Part shown: in pieces, positions 8,030-11,778 of the stretch
Position numbering within the stretch: position 1 is the stretch's first letter
How the letters are laid out: each line of letters starts with the position of its first letter
Assembly: GCA_947258675.1 (NCBI GenBank)
Contig: CAMYJP010000046.1
Coordinates: 1-11,778, forward strand
DNA: 11,778 nt
Direction of reading: 5' to 3'
Source: an uncultured Desulfobulbaceae bacterium
GTDB taxonomy: Bacteria; Desulfobacterota; Desulfobulbia; Desulfobulbales; BM004
The notes under the pieces: generated by a model
Told to the model about the DNA's origin: nothing
The model's input: the letters and a program-made list of their open reading frames with translations, nothing else
The model's database searches: none
Position numbers and translations under genes: made by a program

Positions 8030-8406
8030 ATCTGCACAGGGAGACCTAGTATCCAGGTTCCAGGCTAAAGGAATGTGTTTACATTAACGTTTAACAAGAT
8101 TTGAAATATTGCCCGCAGGTGACCGCGGGCAATATCTTTATTGTCCTGGATAATTTCTCCGAGTTGAGAAATCAAGTGGGAACTGTTTGGACAAGGCTCC
8201 CGGCATAAAGAACAAACGTTTTGATAGAATAACTTTCGCGGGATTTATGAAGCTGTTGAAAATAAAACTGGACTTTTATGGCTGATAATAAAGCATTCGA
8301 AAGGATTACAATGGTATTTCATTCATTGCATTTTATTCTGATTGATTTTCATTCAAATCAAATGAATAGGTTCCCGTTCGTTCAAAAAGGAAAATGGGAA
8401 ATAAAA
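8030..8406. other. 377-base gap between carD and the pseudouridine synthase
   Basis: It contains a strong 11-bp hairpin at 8106-8135. Near the carD stop are weaker elements: a ttccc/gggaa pair across a long loop, and ttcatt/aatgaa at about 8351-8368. No protein frame with a ribosome site was found; the plus-strand frame from 8278 runs into antisense of carD. No convincing promoter for the downstream gene was recognised. Confidence 0.6.
8106..8135 (-). terminator. Strong hairpin after carD, possible terminator or attenuator
   Basis: atattgcccgc (8106-8116) and gcgggcaatat (8125-8135) form a perfect 11-bp GC-rich stem with an 8-base loop. On the minus strand the stem's own end (aatat) runs into ttc, giving only a short U-rich tail. 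It lies 270 bases after carD and 77 bases before the next gene, so it may partly separate the two units or protect an mRNA end. Confidence 0.45.
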
Positions 8407-8892
8407 TCAAACAGAATCGAAAATTCCTTCAATGTCTTTTTCAACCTGCATCTCATCAATCGCGTTGGCAATTGATACTTCCTTGATCAGAAGACTCTTT
8501 GCCGTATCCATCATCTTTCTTTCACCGTATGACAATTCTTTGTCTTCTTGGAGAAGATAAAGATCTCTCAATACTGCAGCGACTTCAAAAACCGATCCTG
8601 TTTTAATTTTCTCCATATATTCCCGGTAACGCCTGTTCCAGGTCTGGGTACCTATCTCTACGTCCTTTTCTTTTAGGATATAAAAGACCTTTTCCACATC
8701 ATCTGATGAAATAATATTTCTTAGCCCTACATTATTGCTGGTCGCAGTAGGGATCATAATCACCATATTATTATCGAGTATTTTCATTACATAAAATGTT
8801 TGTTCATTCTCGCCAACACGGCGATGCTCAATCGACTCGATCACTCCTACTCCATGGGCAGGATAAACTGCCATATCTCCTACATCAAACAC
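8407..8892 (-). CDS. carD: CarD/CdnL-family RNA polymerase-binding regulator
   Basis: CarD-type proteins bind the RNA polymerase beta subunit and stabilise the open promoter complex, often at rRNA and other housekeeping promoters. The 161-aa protein has the Tudor-like RNAP-interaction domain (1-60, with VGDMAVYPAHGVGVI and the strand FYVMKI). It is followed by the helical DNA-contacting domain with Trp85 in TWNRRYREYMEKI, the equivalent of the key Trp of mycobacterial CarD. KTGSVFEVAAVLRDL and LSYGERKMMDTAKSLL are family hallmarks. There is no HMGA-like tail, so this is the short CdnL form. The start is GTG at 8890-8892, with ggggga 7 bases upstream. It sits among translation genes, between pth and rluD. 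Confidence 0.96.
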   Translation of the reverse strand: MFDVGDMAVYPAHGVGVIESIEHRRVGENEQTFYVMKILDNNMVIMIPTATSNNVGLRNIISSDDVEKVFYILKEKDVEIGTQTWNRRYREYMEKIKTGSVFEVAAVLRDLYLLQEDKELSYGERKMMDTAKSLLIKEVSIANAIDEMQVEKDIEGIFDSV

Positions 8893-9027
8893 TATCGTTC
8901 CCCCTTTTTGCCAGGTGGCGGTGAAATGTTACCTTAATTTTTAACAGTTTTGGGTAATACTCTAGAAATTCTGAAGATAGCGGTGTTCTTTTCTGATATA
9001 CCTACCGATAACTTGTTTAATCTTGTG

Positions 9028-9036
9028 ATCATAACA
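9028..9036 (-). promoter_or_regulatory. Possible extended -10 promoter for carD
   Basis: On the minus strand TGTTATGAT (9036-9028) matches an extended -10 element; the -35 region (ttttaa, 17 bases upstream) is poor. It would start transcription about 130 bases before carD, in the 276-base pth-carD gap. Only one element is convincing. Confidence 0.35.
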
Positions 9037-9168
9037 TATTTTGCGGAAATTTAAAACTCTACTTTCATTCTTCTTTAAATATAATTGTCCAGTCAAAAAC
9101 TGTTTGTGCAAAAAACTGTCAGTTTAAGTTGATAACAGCTCTACTCCTCTACAAATAGTATCTTCCTT

Positions 9169-9750
9169 TCAATCCCTAATCCCATTGACTTCATTCATTG
9201 CCGCATTTACGCCTTCTTTTACAAAAACACTAATTCCTTTTTCGATAAGACTTGTTTTTTCTCCCAGCAATTGTTCTTCGACTTCTGTAAAATCAGATAA
9301 TACATATTGTTCAACAGGTATTCCTGCTTCAGGCCTTCCTATACCTACTTTTACCCTTGGAAATATATTGCTTTGCAAGGAATCGATTAATGACTGCAAG
9401 CCTCGATGACCTCCAGACCCTCCTTGGGAAGAAATTTTAACCCGAGCAATCGGCAAATCGATATCATCATGTATCACAAGAATACGACTGGCTTGCAGGT
9501 TATAATGATCCGCTGCTGCTGCGACTGCAGCTCCGCTTAAATTCATATATGTTTCTGGTTTAAGCAAAAAAAGGCGGGCTTGCCAAAGTACACCTTCGGC
9601 ATATTGAGACTGCCATCTGGATTCATAGAATTTGAGCTTGTTTTTTCTGGCCAGATAATCGATCAGCATAAATCCTACATTATGCCTGGTCTTTTCATAA
9701 CGTTTTCCTGGATTACCAAGCCCAACTATGAGATATGAAGACTCTGCCAT
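9169..9750 (-). CDS. pth: Peptidyl-tRNA hydrolase
   Basis: Pth cleaves the ester bond of peptidyl-tRNAs that drop off the ribosome, recycling tRNA. The 193-aa length matches the bacterial family (E. coli 194). Visible motifs are GLGNPGKRYEKTRHNVGF with Asn13 and catalytic His23, KPETYMN with Asn70, HDDIDLP with Asp95 (the Asp that orients the catalytic His), and GGSGGHRGLQSL. In the last motif Arg116 stands where E. coli has Asn114. The ATG at 9748-9750 has no recognisable Shine-Dalgarno, because the T-run of an intrinsic terminator lies immediately upstream. rplY precedes it, a pairing common in bacteria. Confidence 0.96.
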   Translation of the reverse strand: MAESSYLIVGLGNPGKRYEKTRHNVGFMLIDYLARKNKLKFYESRWQSQYAEGVLWQARLFLLKPETYMNLSGAAVAAAADHYNLQASRILVIHDDIDLPIARVKISSQGGSGGHRGLQSLIDSLQSNIFPRVKVGIGRPEAGIPVEQYVLSDFTEVEEQLLGEKTSLIEKGISVFVKEGVNAAMNEVNGIRD

Positions 9751-9752
9751 AA

Positions 9753-9794
9753 TGGGTAAAAAATAAACCGGGAAAGGAATAACCTTTCCCGGTT
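9753..9794 (-). terminator. Intrinsic terminator between rplY and pth
   Basis: On the minus strand a perfect 12-bp stem (aaccgggaaagg, 9794-9783, pairing with 9777-9766) with a 5-base loop is followed by tttatttttt. It lies 51 bases after the rplY stop, and its T-run ends only about 5 bases before the pth ATG. This is the best terminator in the window. Confidence 0.85.
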
Positions 9795-9845
9795 GTTACT
9801 ACTGAAATTAATATTTACTGTAAATTATCTGTCAAAAGAAACAAC

Positions 9846-10517
9846 TTACTCTTCTGTCTTTTCTTCTGCTGGGCTTTCTTCAGTCGTTGCCTCTGCGGTT
9901 TCTTCTTCTTCCGTTTCAGCTTCCAGCTCCTCTTCTTCTTCCGATGCCCGCGATGGATGGGCGACAGCGACACAGGTTCTTTCTTCATCATCAATTAACG
10001 TTACATTCCCCGGTAAAGAAAGATCCTTACAAGACACACCCTGTCCACCAAGTTCCAAAGCTGAAATATCTACTTCAATAAAGTCAGGAAGATCTAAGGG
10101 TAATCCTTTTAATATAACCTTGTACATCGACACCTGTAACACCCCTCCCATATCAACGCCTTTTGGAGTGCCGGCAAACTTCAGAGTAACGGGCAGGGAT
10201 ACAGGTTCATCAAGAGAAATCTCTAAAAAATCAGCATGAATAACCGTATCCATAACAGGATCTGCCTGTACCTCTTTTAAAACCACGTGTCGTTTTTTCT
10301 TCTTTTTACCGTCTTTGACATCAAGCGTTACAACAGCATTTTCGCCATGAAGATTTAATAAGACTTTGGAAAATTCTCTGGTTTCCAAGGACAATGCCAT
10401 TGGATCAATTTGAGGACCATATAGAACCGCCGGAGTCCTTCCTTCCCTTCTTAAACTTCTCATAGCCCCCTTGCCAAAATCCTTACGAACAGAGGCTACC
10501 ATTTCTACCTGTAGCAT
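9846..10517 (-). CDS. rplY: 50S ribosomal protein L25, general stress (CTC) form
   Basis: L25 binds 5S rRNA in the large subunit. The 223-aa protein is the long CTC type. It has an L25 domain (about 1-95, with GKGAMRSLRREGRTPAVLYG and the basic patch DGKKKKKRHVVLKEVQ), a second beta-rich domain (about 100-185, with PVSLPVTLKFAGTPKGVDMGG), and a strongly acidic tail rich in Glu, Thr and Ala (about 190-223). The N-terminal MLQVEMVASVRKDFGKG and a ggagg ribosome site 8 bases away support this start at 10515-10517. It follows prs by 174 bases and is ended by the terminator at 9753-9794. Confidence 0.97.
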   Translation of the reverse strand: MLQVEMVASVRKDFGKGAMRSLRREGRTPAVLYGPQIDPMALSLETREFSKVLLNLHGENAVVTLDVKDGKKKKKRHVVLKEVQADPVMDTVIHADFLEISLDEPVSLPVTLKFAGTPKGVDMGGVLQVSMYKVILKGLPLDLPDFIEVDISALELGGQGVSCKDLSLPGNVTLIDDEERTCVAVAHPSRASEEEEELEAETEEEETAEATTEESPAEEKTEE

Positions 10518-10525
10518 ATACCTGA

Positions 10526-10530
10526 CCTCC
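10526..10530 (-). promoter_or_regulatory. Strong ribosome binding site of rplY
   Basis: On the coding strand gaggagg ends 8 bases before the ATG, one of the strongest sites in the window, as expected for a ribosomal protein gene. Confidence 0.8.
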
Positions 10531-10645
10531 TCTATGCAAATGCGATATAATTTATATTCTAAGAAAAAAACAACTATTCCCTGTCCCTGCCAGGCAGGTT
10601 ACTCCCCTTTTCAGTCGAAATAGTTCTGTGAAGTTTTTGTCAGCG

Positions 10646-10677
10646 ACCCAACTAATCCACTCATTGGGTATTTTTTT
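10646..10677 (+). terminator. Terminator-like hairpin facing against the operon
   Basis: acccaa (10646-10651) pairs with ttgggt (10664-10669) and is followed by a and seven T (10671-10677), so on the plus strand it reads as an intrinsic terminator. It lies 15 bases past the end of prs, in the prs-rplY gap. No plus-strand gene is visible for it to end. On the minus strand it has no T-run after the stem. Confidence 0.45.
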
Positions 10678-10691
10678 CTAATGAAACTGCC

Positions 10692-11630
10692 TTATACAAA
10701 TAAAGAGCTCACTGAATCCTCTGAATGAATCCGCTTGATCGCCTCACCAAGCAATTTTGAAACCGATAAAACTATTATTTTATCACTTTTTTTTCCTTCT
10801 TCACTCAAAGGAATGCTATTTGTCACAACAAGCGTCTCGATCTTTGAGTCGTTAAGCCTCTGAATAGCTGGCCCGGAAAGCACCGGATGCGAGCAACAGG
10901 CATGCACCGAGACAGCGCCTGCCTCTGCGAGCATGGCCGCGGCATTACAGAGGGTTCCTGCAGTGTCCACCATGTCATCAAGCAGTATTGCGGTTTTCCC
11001 TGTTACATCACCGATAACTCTCATAGCCTTACTTTCATTTGGCCGGTCGCGTCGTTTATCGATTATAGCCAAGTCAGCATTTAATCGCTTGGCAAAGGCA
11101 CGCGTCCTTTCGACACCGCCGGCATCCGGTGAGACCATAATGATGTTATCAAATTTGCTTTCAATATAGTCGAGCAATACGGGTGCAGCATACAAATGGT
11201 CAACAGGAATATTAAAAAATCCTTGAATCTGACCGGCATGGAGGTCCATACATAAAACACGCCTAACTCCAACAACCATAAGCATTTCGGCAACCACCTT
11301 AGCGGTAATCGGAACTCGCGGTGCCACTTTTCTATCCTGTCTCGCATATCCATAATAAGGCAGAACAGCAGTAATTCTCCTGGCCGAGGCACGCCGTAGT
11401 GCATCAACCATGATAATCAACTCCATAAGATTATCATTGACAGGAGGGCATGACGGCTGAATTACATAAACATCAGCACCTCGAACGTTTTCTCCGATTT
11501 CTACAAAAATCTCTCCATCACTGAAAGTTCGAACCTCAACATTTGACAGAGGTAGCTCCATATAGTTGCAGATTTCGTTGGCCATATCAGGATTGGCATT
11601 ACCTGAGAAGACCATTATAGGTTTTGGCAT
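10692..11630 (-). CDS. prs: Ribose-phosphate pyrophosphokinase (PRPP synthase)
   Basis: Prs transfers pyrophosphate from ATP to ribose 5-phosphate to make PRPP, the precursor of purines, pyrimidines, NAD, histidine and tryptophan. The 312-aa product is close to the usual 315 and has [15 protein letters not shown] (37-51) and the ATP-site region [12 protein letters not shown]. It also has the signature [32 protein letters not shown], and the PRPP-binding loop [13 protein letters not shown]. This is the class I allosteric bacterial form. The ATG at 11628-11630 has ggaaag about 5 bases upstream. tRNA-Gln lies 70 bases upstream on the same strand, and rplY follows. Confidence 0.98.
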   Translation of the reverse strand: MPKPIMVFSGNANPDMANEICNYMELPLSNVEVRTFSDGEIFVEIGENVRGADVYVIQPSCPPVNDNLMELIIMVDALRRASARRITAVLPYYGYARQDRKVAPRVPITAKVVAEMLMVVGVRRVLCMDLHAGQIQGFFNIPVDHLYAAPVLLDYIESKFDNIIMVSPDAGGVERTRAFAKRLNADLAIIDKRRDRPNESKAMRVIGDVTGKTAILLDDMVDTAGTLCNAAAMLAEAGAVSVHACCSHPVLSGPAIQRLNDSKIETLVVTNSIPLSEEGKKSDKIIVLSVSKLLGEAIKRIHSEDSVSSLFV

Positions 11631-11700
11631 ATCTTTCCGGTTCGTGAATTATTGATTGAAAAATCCTTTATTGAAACTACACAAACAAATACAAAATAAA

Positions 11701-11775
11701 TGGCTGGGGCGGGAGGATTCGAACCCCCGAATGCATGGACCAAAACCATGTGTCTTACCGCTTGACGACGCCCCA
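11701..11775 (-). tRNA. tRNA-Gln (anticodon TTG)
   Basis: The minus strand folds as a full cloverleaf of 75 nt including an encoded CCA. The acceptor is tggggcg/cgcccca, with the U1-A72 pair typical of glutamine tRNA. The D arm is gtc/gac around aagcggtaa. The anticodon arm is catgg/ccatg with loop ttttggt, so the anticodon is TTG (reads CAA and, by wobble, CAG). The T arm is ggggg/cctcc with ttcgaat, and the discriminator base is G. It is the first gene of the series in the window and probably shares transcripts with prs. Confidence 0.97.
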
Positions 11776-11778
11776 GTT

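Noticed and set aside
8278..8475. 65-codon plus-strand frame in the carD-rluD gap
   Set aside because: It lacks a Shine-Dalgarno and ends antisense to the carD 3' end; composition looks like AT-rich noncoding sequence.
9793..10239. 148-codon serine-rich plus-strand frame
   Set aside because: It is antisense to rplY; the serine runs are the complement of the Glu-rich acidic tail.
10587..10599. Short palindrome cctgccaggcagg between prs and rplY as a prs terminator
   Set aside because: The centre is a single base, so only a reduced stem can form, and the T-run on the minus strand starts well beyond the stem.
11081..11407. 108-codon minus-strand frame inside prs
   Set aside because: It is a shadow frame within a clearly intact PRPP synthase and shows no family motif.
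1..11778. CRISPR arrays, transposases, phage or defence genes
   Set aside because: No regularly spaced repeats and no such protein motifs were found; the window is housekeeping sequence.

Overview
The window is an 11.8 kb stretch of core bacterial chromosome. Almost every gene lies on the minus strand, so transcription runs from high to low coordinates. The gene set (CarD/CdnL regulator, CTC-type long ribosomal protein L25, and the order rho-rpmE-prfA-prmC-murA) and the moderately AT-rich sequence suggest a Desulfobacterota (deltaproteobacterial) genome, probably sulfate-reducer-like. This is inferred from family and gene-order knowledge, not from a search.

Layout in the direction of transcription (right to left): tRNA-Gln(TTG) at the right edge; prs (PRPP synthase); rplY (L25/CTC) with a strong intrinsic terminator behind it; pth (peptidyl-tRNA hydrolase); carD (RNA polymerase-binding regulator); an rluD-type rRNA pseudouridine synthase; coaE (dephospho-CoA kinase); a 599-base gap holding a good rho promoter, a long rho leader and a possible 51-aa plus-strand gene; rho (transcription terminator); rpmE (zinc-type L31) with its own promoter; prfA (RF1); prmC (RF1/RF2 glutamine methyltransferase); and murA. 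At the left edge the last 42 residues of a plus-strand sensor histidine kinase converge on murA. Between them is an inverted-repeat-rich segment.

The genes are mostly translation and gene-expression housekeeping: tRNA supply and recycling (tRNA-Gln, pth), ribosome proteins and rRNA modification (rplY, rpmE, rluD), termination of translation (prfA with its modifier prmC) and of transcription (rho), transcription initiation control (carD), and three metabolic genes (prs, coaE, murA). Several promoters and terminators within the series indicate multiple transcription units rather than one operon.

The most notable observation is in murA. The reading frame matches a normal enzyme up to about residue 345. 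It then loses roughly 95 nt, including the conserved region equivalent to E. coli Asp369-Arg371, and shifts frame. The true C-terminal end is still readable in another frame down to position 408. As given, this copy should not encode a normal MurA. It is either a decaying or deleted copy, with a second murA elsewhere, or a sequence or assembly error. Secondary points are the palindromic element next to it, the rho leader with an antisense small ORF, the terminator placed directly against the pth start, and an intrinsic terminator facing against the operon between prs and rplY. I saw no phage, transposase, CRISPR or defence genes.
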